A program made the position numbers and the translations under genes. DNA of 64,000 bases, from assembly GCA_026707945.1 (NCBI GenBank), contig JAPOVV010000105.1, forward strand, positions 62,001-126,000, read 5' to 3'. Below are positions 35,683-43,759 of this stretch, in pieces; position 1 is the stretch's first letter; every line of letters starts with the position of its first letter. The stretch comes from Gammaproteobacteria bacterium. GTDB lineage: Bacteria; Pseudomonadota; Gammaproteobacteria; Pseudomonadales; Azotimanducaceae. The notes under the pieces are model-generated. The model worked only from the letters and a program-made list of their open reading frames with translations. It was not told where the DNA came from and ran no database searches.

Positions 35683-38600
35683 ATGAAACTCCTGATCGCC
35701 AATCGCGGCGAGATCGCGATTCGCATCGCTGACGGCGCTCGAGATTTAGGTATTCCAACCGTCTCAATCTATTCCAAAGACGATGAACACTCTCGCCACA
35801 CCGCTGCGACTGACGAATCTGCGCTGCTCGAAGGGACCGGCGTCAAGGGTTATCTCAATATCAAGGACATCGTTGGCATTGCAACGCGGCATGAATGTGA
35901 CGCCGTTCATCCTGGATACGGTTTCCTCAGCGAGAACGAAGCCTTCGCGAAGGCGTGCGAAGAAGTGGGTGTCGCATTTATCGGTCCGACTCCCGAAACG
36001 CTGACACTATTTGGTAACAAGAGCAGTGCTCGGCGATTTGCCACTGAACAGAACGTACCAGTCGTGAGCGGGTCAGAAGCAGCTGTCTCGCTTGATGAAG
36101 CAAGCTCTTTGCTCGAAAGATTGCCTAAAGGCCAAGGTATATTGCTGAAAGCGGTCAATGGAGGAGGCGGACGTGGAATGCGCTCGGTTGTAGACGCTTC
36201 AGCGCTAGCTGACGCTTATGCTCGTGCGTCATCTGAAGCGAAAGCCGCGTTCGGCGATGAGTCTTTGTATGTCGAACAGTTATTGGGTGACGTACGCCAC
36301 ATCGAGCTCCAGGTAATTGGCGATGGTACTGGTAAGGTCAACGTCATAGGTGATCGCGACTGTAGTCTGCAGAGGCGACACCAGAAAATTCTCGAAATAG
36401 CTCCTGCACCCTACCTTACTGAAGATCTCAGAAGTAAGTTATGGGTCGCGGCGTCCCGCCTAGCAAGTGAGGCGAATTACCGAAGTCTCGGCACGTTTGA
36501 ATTTCTTGTTACGACCGATGCGTATTACTTTATTGAAGCCAATGCTCGCATCCAAGTCGAGCACACGATTACCGAAGAAGCAGTTGGCGTAGACCTTGTC
36601 CAAGCGCAGCTACGTCTCGCACTCGGCGAAGAACTGGAAAAACTTGCCGTACCCTCCCGTTCGCGATATTCCATTCAGGCTCGCGTCAACATGGAGGTGA
36701 TGAACGAAGATGGTTCAACGAAACCAACCGGAGGCACGCTGCAGCGCTTCGCCGCACCGACTGGACCAAATGTACGTGTCGATACCTATGGATATCAAGG
36801 CTACACAACCAACCCAAATTTCGATTCGTTGCTCGCCAAAGTTATCTCCTCTGGTGAGTCATTCGAAGCAGCTTTAAATCGAAGTCGTTGTGCATTGGAA
36901 CAGTTTACAGTCGAAGGCGTATCCACCAATAAAGAGTTCCTAATCGCCTTACTCAACGACACTTGCGTCCATGAAATGACGATTCATACGCGTTACGTTG
37001 ACGAACAAATCCCGAACTTACTTAAATCCGTCGCCAATCTATCTTCCGAACACGCCAGCACAACCCAATCCGCGCTCGCGGGTACACAACTTCAATCGGA
37101 TGACCCCCTCGCTGTTCTGGAACATGGGAAGACTGGCGAGTTCACTCGTCTCGAACAAGTCGAAAACTTAATTAAAGATAACACCCCCGTCCCGCTCGGT
37201 ACGCAACCCGTCCGTGCGCCCATGCAAGGCACGGTCGTGGAAATCGCAGTCGATGTGGGCAGTGAAATCGGGTCAGATGCCATCGTGCTCATCATGGAAG
37301 CGATGAAGATGGAACACGAGATTCGATCCGGAACGGTGGGAGTTGTACATTCCCTTAACGTAAAAGTTGGGGATGCGGTCTACGAGAATCATGCCTTGCT
37401 GTTTGTCGAGGAACGTGAGGTGGCTGTTGATCAAGCTCAAAGCGGTAGTCAACTGGATCTCGACACGCTTCGAGATGATGTTGCGGAAGTGATTGACCGT
37501 CACGAGATCACGCTCGATGAAAACAGACCCGACGCGGTAGAAAAGCGACGCAAAACGCAGCAACGCACCGCGCGTGAGAACATCGATGATCTGTGCGACG
37601 AAGGATCGTTCGTTGAGCACGGACAGCTAGCGCTCACACCAGGCACCGGGTTACCGCTTGAGCAGGTCATCCGCAAGTTTCCGACCGATGGAATGATCAC
37701 GGGTGTTGGCAGTATCAACGGCACTCAGTTCGGAAAGGAAAAGTCCCGAACGGTCGTCATGGCGTACGACTACACCGTGTTGGCGGGCACCCAAGGCGCA
37801 ATCAATCATCCTAAGACCGACCGTATGCTCGAACTTGCTGAGAAGTGGGAGATTCCGCTCGTTCTGTTCGCCGAAGGTGGAGGTGGACGAGCGGGGACCG
37901 GTGGCAAACGGGAAGGTGGTAAAACCACAACGAATGTAGGACAAGGACGCGACGACGCGGTCTACCGACCTCTCGACACCCCGACGTTCGCATCCATGGG
38001 GCGTCTCAGTGGGTTGGTTCCAATGATCGGAATCACGTCACGCTACTGCTTTGCTGGAAATGCCTCGCTACTCGGATGTTGCGACGTCATCATCGCCACA
38101 GAGAATGCCAATATCGGTATGGGAGGACCGGCACTAATCGAAGGTGGCAATCTTGGTGTCTTTCGACCAGAGGAAGTAGGTCCTCTCGAAGTCCAACGCA
38201 AGAACGGTGTCATCGATATCGTGGTCAAAGATGAAACCGAGGCTGTCGCGGCAGCGAAGCAATACCTATCGTACTTTCAAGGTTCCGTCGACACATGGGA
38301 GTGCGAAGATCAAAGACTGCTGCGACATATCGTCCCGGAGAACCGACTACGGGTGTACAACGTGCGTGACGTGATCCACACTCTCGCAGATACGGGTTCG
38401 GTCCTTGAATTACGACCTGACTTCGGCCTTGGAATGGTTACGGCGTTTATCCGAATTGAAGGTCGACCAATCGGCGTTGTGGCAAATAACCCAACCCATC
38501 TGTCCGGTGCCATCGATAGCGATGGCTCGGACAATGCAGCACGCTTCCTGCAATTGTGTGATGCGTTCGACGTACCGATCCTAGTGCTGTGCGACACGCC

Positions 38601-39069
38601 AGGCATGATGGTCGGACCAGAGGTTGAAAAAACCGCGTTGGTTCGCCACTGTAGTCGACTCTTTGTTACCGGTGCGAATCTCACCGTTCCTCACGTAACG
38701 ATGGTACTCCGCAAAGCGTACGGACTGGGAGCCCAAGCGATGGCTGGTGGAAGCTTCAAGGAACCATTCGCTACGGTTGCATGGCCGACTGCGGAATTCG
38801 GCGGTATGGGACTTGAAGGGCAAGTCAAACTAGGTTTTCGCAATGAACTAGCGGCAATCGAGGATCCGGCTGAGCGGAAAGCTCGATATGACCAACTCGT
38901 AGACGCAGCATATCAGCGCGGAAAAGCACTCGTTGCTGGAACATCTTTCGCCGTCGACGACGTGATTGATCCTGCTGACTCGCGTCGTTGGATCAGTGCG
39001 GCATTCGATTCGGCACCGCCACCACCGCACCGTACCGGTAAAAAACGCCGCAACATAGACACTTGGTAA
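35683..39069 (+). CDS. Single-chain biotin-dependent acyl-CoA carboxylase (BC-BCCP-CT)
   Basis: An 1128-residue enzyme with all three functions. Residues 1-~445: biotin carboxylase with LLIANRGEIAIRIADGARD and the ATP-grasp KAVNGGGGRGMRSV. Residues ~510-585: biotinyl domain with EAMKMEH, the biotinylated Lys being residue 542. Residues ~600-1120: carboxyltransferase with LSGLVPMIGITSRYCFAGN, IGMGGPALIEGG, AIDSDGSDNAARFLQLCDAF and KAYGLGAQAMAGG. It carboxylates an acyl-CoA using bicarbonate. Single-chain carboxylases are known in some bacteria but split subunits are usual in Gammaproteobacteria. It heads an operon with a nitroreductase (11-base gap) and a symporter. Acetyl- versus propionyl- or longer acyl specificity cannot be fixed. 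Confidence 0.93.
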   Translation: MKLLIANRGEIAIRIADGARDLGIPTVSIYSKDDEHSRHTAATDESALLEGTGVKGYLNIKDIVGIATRHECDAVHPGYGFLSENEAFAKACEEVGVAFIGPTPETLTLFGNKSSARRFATEQNVPVVSGSEAAVSLDEASSLLERLPKGQGILLKAVNGGGGRGMRSVVDASALADAYARASSEAKAAFGDESLYVEQLLGDVRHIELQVIGDGTGKVNVIGDRDCSLQRRHQKILEIAPAPYLTEDLRSKLWVAASRLASEANYRSLGTFEFLVTTDAYYFIEANARIQVEHTITEEAVGVDLVQAQLRLALGEELEKLAVPSRSRYSIQARVNMEVMNEDGSTKPTGGTLQRFAAPTGPNVRVDTYGYQGYTTNPNFDSLLAKVISSGESFEAALNRSRCALEQFTVEGVSTNKEFLIALLNDTCVHEMTIHTRYVDEQIPNLLKSVANLSSEHASTTQSALAGTQLQSDDPLAVLEHGKTGEFTRLEQVENLIKDNTPVPLGTQPVRAPMQGTVVEIAVDVGSEIGSDAIVLIMEAMKMEHEIRSGTVGVVHSLNVKVGDAVYENHALLFVEEREVAVDQAQSGSQLDLDTLRDDVAEVIDRHEITLDENRPDAVEKRRKTQQRTARENIDDLCDEGSFVEHGQLALTPGTGLPLEQVIRKFPTDGMITGVGSINGTQFGKEKSRTVVMAYDYTVLAGTQGAINHPKTDRMLELAEKWEIPLVLFAEGGGGRAGTGGKREGGKTTTNVGQGRDDAVYRPLDTPTFASMGRLSGLVPMIGITSRYCFAGNASLLGCCDVIIATENANIGMGGPALIEGGNLGVFRPEEVGPLEVQRKNGVIDIVVKDETEAVAAAKQYLSYFQGSVDTWECEDQRLLRHIVPENRLRVYNVRDVIHTLADTGSVLELRPDFGLGMVTAFIRIEGRPIGVVANNPTHLSGAIDSDGSDNAARFLQLCDAFDVPILVLCDTPGMMVGPEVEKTALVRHCSRLFVTGANLTVPHVTMVLRKAYGLGAQAMAGGSFKEPFATVAWPTAEFGGMGLEGQVKLGFRNELAAIEDPAERKARYDQLVDAAYQRGKALVAGTSFAVDDVIDPADSRRWISAAFDSAPPPPHRTGKKRRNIDTW

Positions 39070-39080
39070 AAGGAATTCCC

Positions 39081-39716
39081 ATGACAACCGACGAAACGAT
39101 GTCACTCTTTGATGTCATGTACAACTGCCGCGCTATGCGTCGCCTAAAGAGCGATCCCGTGCCAGATGACCTCATATTGAAATTAATCGATGCTGGCAAT
39201 CAAGCGCCAAGTGGATCCAATCAGCAAGGCGCACGCTGGATTGCGGTCAAGGACCAAGGGCAAAAAGACAAGCTCGCAACGCTTAATAAGACGGCTGTGC
39301 AAGCCTATACCGGTGTTGAATCAACCCGTCTTGATAGCTTGCCACATCAACCTGCGGACAAACGACAACGGATGCTGAATGCAGTACTCTGGCAAGCAGA
39401 ACACATGCAGGACATACCGGTATTACTGATCGCCTGCTTCGAATTCCCAGGCCCGGTCACGAATGCTTCGCAAGCTGGCGGATCCGTTTGGCCAGGAATT
39501 CAGAATGTACTACTAGCAGCACGTGCGCTCGGACTTGGCGCGGCACCGACCACGCTAGGGTTAGTAAACCCTGCAGCCGTGAAGGAAATACTGGGTCTCC
39601 CTGACAACATGGCCGCGTTCTGTTTGATTCCAATCGGTTATCCACTAGGTAATTTCGGACCCGTCACGCGTCTTCCGGTTGAGGAAACGATGCGTTGGGA
39701 TCGCTGGGAAGCGTAG
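39081..39716 (+). CDS. Nitroreductase family FMN-dependent oxidoreductase
   Basis: A 211-residue nitroreductase-fold protein. The FMN-binding N-terminus NCRAMRRLKSDPVPDDLI, SNQQGARWIAVKD, the helix SVWPGIQNVLLAARALGLGA and the C-terminal PIGYPLG are diagnostic. The ATG at 39081 has AAAGGAA upstream and starts at the family-typical position. It sits between the carboxylase and symporter genes, so it may reduce an unsaturated acyl or nitro/enone intermediate of the same pathway (inference). Confidence 0.9.
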   Translation: MTTDETMSLFDVMYNCRAMRRLKSDPVPDDLILKLIDAGNQAPSGSNQQGARWIAVKDQGQKDKLATLNKTAVQAYTGVESTRLDSLPHQPADKRQRMLNAVLWQAEHMQDIPVLLIACFEFPGPVTNASQAGGSVWPGIQNVLLAARALGLGAAPTTLGLVNPAAVKEILGLPDNMAAFCLIPIGYPLGNFGPVTRLPVEETMRWDRWEA

Positions 39717-39722
39717 CGAACA

Positions 39723-41330
39723 ATGGACTACGTGACATGGTCGTGGATTTTTCTAGTCGCTTACATGGGCGCGATGTTGGGTATTGGTGTCTGGGGGACA
39801 CTAAGGGTCAAACGCGCCGATGACTATGCCACGGCCCGCGGTTCGTATGGTCCCGTATTCCTGGCGTTCGCATTCGCGGCCACCACTGCGAGTGGCGCAA
39901 CGTTTCTAGGCGGACCTGGACTCGCGTACACCTACGGTGTTTCGATGCTATGGGGTAGTTTCCTCTACCCAATGGGCGTCTATTTCGGTGTGTTGATCGC
40001 GATGCGATTGATCGCAACAGCAGGCAATCGGTTCGGTAATCGGTCGATTCCTGAGTATCTCGGTGATCGATTTCAGTCAGACGCTTTGCGCATCGTCGTT
40101 TCCGTTATTTCGCTCGTCCTCTTCTTCTATATTGCTGGACAGCTCGTATCAGGTCTTGTCATGTTCGAAACCATGCTTGGATTCGATCGCATGTGGGCAC
40201 TGGTCATCACAACCGTCGTCTTGCTGGTATACGTGTCGATGGGAGGCGCTCACGCGGACATCCTCACGGATGGGGTACAAGGATTGATGATGTTGGGGCT
40301 TGCGATCCTTGTCATCATTCTGTTCGTGTTCGCAGTTGGGTTCGATGGCGGGTTACCCTCGCTAATGAGTAACCTGACCGAACAAGACGAACACCTAACA
40401 AAACCTCTCAACACGACCACCGCTCTTGCTCACTCGTGGTGGTCGATCGTGTCGGTCTTCTTCGCACACATACCGCTCGGTCTGCTGCCGCATCTCGGTA
40501 ACAAGCTGTGGGCGTTAAAACGTACTGATCAGCAACGTTCCTTCGTCAAACTCGCGTTTGCTTGCGGTCTCACGCTTGGCATGATGTCCCTCGCTGGGTT
40601 ACTGACACGAGGTCTTGTCGGAGAGGATTTATTCATGACGGGAACGTCGCCAAATGCGGCATTGCCAGTCCTGTTTATTGAAATTTTCCCGACCTGGTTA
40701 GCCGCGTTAATTGGCGTTGGCGTATTAGCGGCGATTATGTCAACGGCAGATGGACTTGTCGTCTCGTCTTCTCAGATTATTGCGAATGACCTCTATCGTC
40801 GATCGATATTGCCACGAACACGTTATGCGAAAACACATTCGGAAGAGCAAATCGACAAGCAAGTTTTGACGATCAGCCGAGTCTCAACAGTCATCGTACT
40901 TATTTTGTGCGCAGCCTTAGCCTGGGCGCTTCAAAACACGAACATCGCACTGATCGTGATGATCGGAACCGGCGGCATGATGGCTGCTTTTTCCGGGCCA
41001 CTTGTGGTAAGTGCGCTTTGGCGAGGAGTTACTAAGAACGGTGCATTCGCAGGTTTACTCGGCGGATTTATCGCGTTCATCATTCTTCACGCGCAATTGC
41101 TAAATCCAGCATGGTTTGGTGAGAGTGGGGTCGTTTTCGACGTAGTAACATGGCTTTACAACGAAGGTCCAAACCCATTCTCGTGCGCGGCGTTGGGTGA
41201 AGCGGTCTCAGTTTCGCTCACTTATGTTGTATCGAAACTATCCAAACCTCTGCCTAAAGAATTTGTTAGACAATTGTTCGAACCCGATCCAGACCAGTCC
41301 ACGGGAACCGACAGTCAGATCGCTAAGTAA
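39723..41330 (+). CDS. Sodium:solute symporter (SSS) family
   Basis: A 535-residue inner-membrane protein with about 13 hydrophobic helices. SSS hallmarks: RVKRADDYATARGSYGPVFL, ATTASGATFLGGPGLAYTYG (the Na-binding region), SIPEYLGDRFQSDALRI, and VLAAIMSTADGLVVSSSQII with the conserved sodium-site Ser/Thr residues. It follows the nitroreductase by 6 bases, so it probably imports the acid or other substrate handled by the carboxylase operon. Substrate unassigned. Confidence 0.94.
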   Translation: MDYVTWSWIFLVAYMGAMLGIGVWGTLRVKRADDYATARGSYGPVFLAFAFAATTASGATFLGGPGLAYTYGVSMLWGSFLYPMGVYFGVLIAMRLIATAGNRFGNRSIPEYLGDRFQSDALRIVVSVISLVLFFYIAGQLVSGLVMFETMLGFDRMWALVITTVVLLVYVSMGGAHADILTDGVQGLMMLGLAILVIILFVFAVGFDGGLPSLMSNLTEQDEHLTKPLNTTTALAHSWWSIVSVFFAHIPLGLLPHLGNKLWALKRTDQQRSFVKLAFACGLTLGMMSLAGLLTRGLVGEDLFMTGTSPNAALPVLFIEIFPTWLAALIGVGVLAAIMSTADGLVVSSSQIIANDLYRRSILPRTRYAKTHSEEQIDKQVLTISRVSTVIVLILCAALAWALQNTNIALIVMIGTGGMMAAFSGPLVVSALWRGVTKNGAFAGLLGGFIAFIILHAQLLNPAWFGESGVVFDVVTWLYNEGPNPFSCAALGEAVSVSLTYVVSKLSKPLPKEFVRQLFEPDPDQSTGTDSQIAK

Positions 41331-41346
41331 ATCGTCTTGGTGTTCT

Positions 41347-41381
41347 CTGAATAACTTGCGCGACCAACGTACGTTATTCAG
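41347..41381. terminator. Hairpin between convergent genes
   Basis: CTGAATAAC (41347-41355) and GTTATTCAG (41373-41381) form a perfect 9-bp stem around a 17-base loop, between the symporter and TolB-like genes; the right arm covers the latter's stop codon. No T-run follows. Termination function is a guess from position. Confidence 0.4.
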
Positions 41382-42729
41382 GGCGCCTAGGCGCAAATAA
41401 CTCGGTAACGGCGTCCATAGAGTCGGCATTCGGCAACACGTCCGCCGCCACGGTCGCGGACGCAGTCGAGAAGTTCTGCGCGAGGTAGTTTCTACTCTCC
41501 GTCCACCTAGGATCGCTTTCGTGTAGCCACAGCGGCGGTGATCGCCATAGATTTGCAGTCTGAATCTTATTAGGCGGGAGGGAACTCAGTGTTCCAGCGT
41601 GAATCGATGCCACGATTAAGAATTCTCCGCGGATCAAGCCGCCGGCGGACTCGCGTAGTTCTTGAATCACGGCCGAATCGATGCTTTCCACAATATAGTT
41701 CTGAGCGTCGCTCGCCACATGCTCATCAAGCACTTTGAAATATTCAACGATACCTAAATCATCTCGAAGCGTAGCGATTCGGAACGCCTGATCAGCCCCT
41801 TCAGAATCGCCGAGCAGTCGCCGTACGTGTGCGACGTTAAGCGCAGCAAATGCGGACTGAGGTTGCAGGCGCGCAACGCGAAGCCATACGTTTTCTGCTA
41901 ACTGCAGCTTCTGCAAGTCATATGCGAGAGAACCAAGCGCACCGACCGCCAGACTATTTGGATACTCTCCAGCGAGACGCCAAATCGTTTCGCTAAAGGC
42001 AGCCGTATCTTGGGTTTCTTCAAATACATCTAGTGCTTCCCATAGTTTTTGACTAGGATGCGTTGCGACACCCGTCTCTTCGAATAAATCCTTCGACTTC
42101 GCTTGGTACGCTTCGTGTAACGACGAAAACAGATCGGAATCTTTGTTTCCTAACAACCAAGAACCTAATGAAATCAAATAGTTACGATAACTATCTGTCG
42201 AATGTTGTGTCGGTTCCGTTCTTAGTAAGCTGTTGTCATAAAGCGCTTCGCGAACCTGAAGCGTCACATTGTCGCGTTGGCTCTGCAACGTCTGCGAACC
42301 ATTGAATTCGGCATCCTCTACGTTTAGCACTTCCTTCCAGTTGGGGCGTGAGACATTTACTACCCTGAAGTCGATCCGTTCCAATCTACCTTCGACAGCG
42401 TGTAGTTCACCGTCCACGAAGTGAGTAATAGCCAAGATGTGAGACATTCCCGACGATTTGTCGGGATCCCACATTACCGCGTTGGTTGACACCGTATCAA
42501 CGACTGCAACGTCTCGACTCAACGCGATTGAATCGCGCAATGCTGCCGCAAAACCAACACTCAATGGCGTGAATTCCCGGTTTTCGGGAAATGGCAATAC
42601 TGCGAGGGTGATCTGTTTCGGCGCTGTTTGCGGTAGGAAGAATGAATAAATCAAAACCGAACCTAGCACGACGGTGGCCATAAAGAAAGTCGCGTAGAAA
42701 AAACCGTGTTTACTAGGTTGTTTAGGCAA
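41374..42729 (-). CDS. Membrane-anchored TolB-like/TPR protein
   Basis: A 451-residue protein. An N-terminal helix (FFYATFFMATVVLGSVLIYSF) anchors it in the inner membrane. Residues ~40-150 resemble the TolB-N-like/FlgO-type module found after the DNA-binding domain in CadC-like regulators and in adenylate cyclases: ITLAVLPFPENREFTPLSVG, then VVDTVSTNAVMW. The rest is helical and TPR-like (GALGSLAYDLQKLQLAENVW and AALNVAHVRRLLGDSEGADQ). There is no wHTH or cyclase domain, so it is probably an orphan sensor or scaffold. The TTG start at 42729 is not well supported; an internal ATG lies 16 codons in. Confidence 0.7.
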   Translation of the reverse strand: MPKQPSKHGFFYATFFMATVVLGSVLIYSFFLPQTAPKQITLAVLPFPENREFTPLSVGFAAALRDSIALSRDVAVVDTVSTNAVMWDPDKSSGMSHILAITHFVDGELHAVEGRLERIDFRVVNVSRPNWKEVLNVEDAEFNGSQTLQSQRDNVTLQVREALYDNSLLRTEPTQHSTDSYRNYLISLGSWLLGNKDSDLFSSLHEAYQAKSKDLFEETGVATHPSQKLWEALDVFEETQDTAAFSETIWRLAGEYPNSLAVGALGSLAYDLQKLQLAENVWLRVARLQPQSAFAALNVAHVRRLLGDSEGADQAFRIATLRDDLGIVEYFKVLDEHVASDAQNYIVESIDSAVIQELRESAGGLIRGEFLIVASIHAGTLSSLPPNKIQTANLWRSPPLWLHESDPRWTESRNYLAQNFSTASATVAADVLPNADSMDAVTELFAPRRPE

Positions 42730-42861
42730 TTTCAGTTACGGTATGGTCTGAACATGAATCGCGCGGGATTTTAGATTGCGTATACGCGTTACACCACCAA
42801 TCGAAATTGTGACAAAGAAATTCACACAATCGTGCAACGAACAGACACATAAGACACGTAC

Positions 42862-42881
42862 TGATCGACTCTTGTCGATCA
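42862..42881 (+). promoter_or_regulatory. Perfect hairpin upstream of SDR gene
   Basis: TGATCGAC (42862-42869), a 4-base loop TCTT, and GTCGATCA (42874-42881) form a compact 8-bp stem-loop 55 bases before the SDR start, in the spacer between divergent genes. It could be a leader hairpin or an operator. Confidence 0.4.
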
Positions 42882-42936
42882 CGAAATTAGAATCCATCAC
42901 CCGCATTTCTTTTCGCAATCTGAGCGCTTCTAACCA

Positions 42937-43731
42937 ATGGCCGATCAAAATTTCTACGAGCATGTCTTCGGAGTACGCGACAAAGTCGCGCTAGTCACCG
43001 GCGGTACAAGGGGTATTGGATTCATGATCGCTGAAGGTTTGGTCCGCGCGGGAGCAAGGGTTTATGTTGCTTCTCGCAAAGTTGATGCGTGCAAAGCAAC
43101 CGAGGAGGAACTGTCGCAACATGGGTTCTGTAGAGCGCTTCCCTGCGACATCAGCACTATTGAAGGATGTAAAGCGCTAGCGAAGGACTTACGCAACCAT
43201 GAGAAGCAATTACACATTCTTGTCAACAATGCCGGTGTTACGTGGAGTATGGACATCGACGCGTTCACAGAAAAGGCGTGGGACAAGATCATGGACTTGG
43301 ACGCGAAGAGTCCGTTTTTCCTAACGCAGGCGCTACTACCGGAACTGCGACAAGCCGCGACCCATCGTGACCGTGCGAGTGTCGTCAACATCACATCAGT
43401 CAATGGTCTTAAGCCTGGTGGACTGAGAAACTACTCGTACGTCGTCGCCAAGGCAGGACTTGGTCAGTTAAGTGCGCAAATGGCTAGAGATCTCATGGCC
43501 GATCACATCAACGTTAACGCGATCGCACCCGGTCCATTCAAATCCAAGATGACCGCACCGATGTTTGCCACGGACGAACAGGATCGACAGGTGACCGCAG
43601 GCTTTCCGATGAAACGTTGGGGGGCGATGGAAGATATCGCGGGTCTCACAATCTTCCTCTCCTCGAAAGCCGGTTCTTATGTAACCGGAATGACGATTCC
43701 GTGCGACGGAGGTGCCACGACAACCACGTAG
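42937..43731 (+). CDS. Short-chain dehydrogenase/reductase
   Basis: A 264-residue classical SDR: cofactor motif VTGGTRGIGFMIAEGL, ASRKVDA (basic residues after strand 2, consistent with NADPH), NNAGVTW, Ser in NITSVNG, active-site YSYVVAK, and C-terminal TGMTIPCDGGATTTT. It is longer than simple FabG at the tail but aligned in length with sugar/retinol-type SDRs. It converges on the CoA-transferase gene with 28 bases between. Substrate unknown. Confidence 0.93.
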   Translation: MADQNFYEHVFGVRDKVALVTGGTRGIGFMIAEGLVRAGARVYVASRKVDACKATEEELSQHGFCRALPCDISTIEGCKALAKDLRNHEKQLHILVNNAGVTWSMDIDAFTEKAWDKIMDLDAKSPFFLTQALLPELRQAATHRDRASVVNITSVNGLKPGGLRNYSYVVAKAGLGQLSAQMARDLMADHINVNAIAPGPFKSKMTAPMFATDEQDRQVTAGFPMKRWGAMEDIAGLTIFLSSKAGSYVTGMTIPCDGGATTTT

Positions 43732-43759
43732 CAATCAGTGTCACGAATCAACGGAACAC

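Noticed and set aside
41383-41394. 12-bp palindrome GCGCCTAGGCGC
   Set aside because: It is at the coding end of the TolB-like gene (Arg-Arg codons) and is likely a coding coincidence.
42793-42825. TGTGA...TCACA resembling a CRP site upstream of the SDR gene
   Set aside because: The half-sites are separated by 9 bases rather than 6, so it does not fit the CRP pattern.
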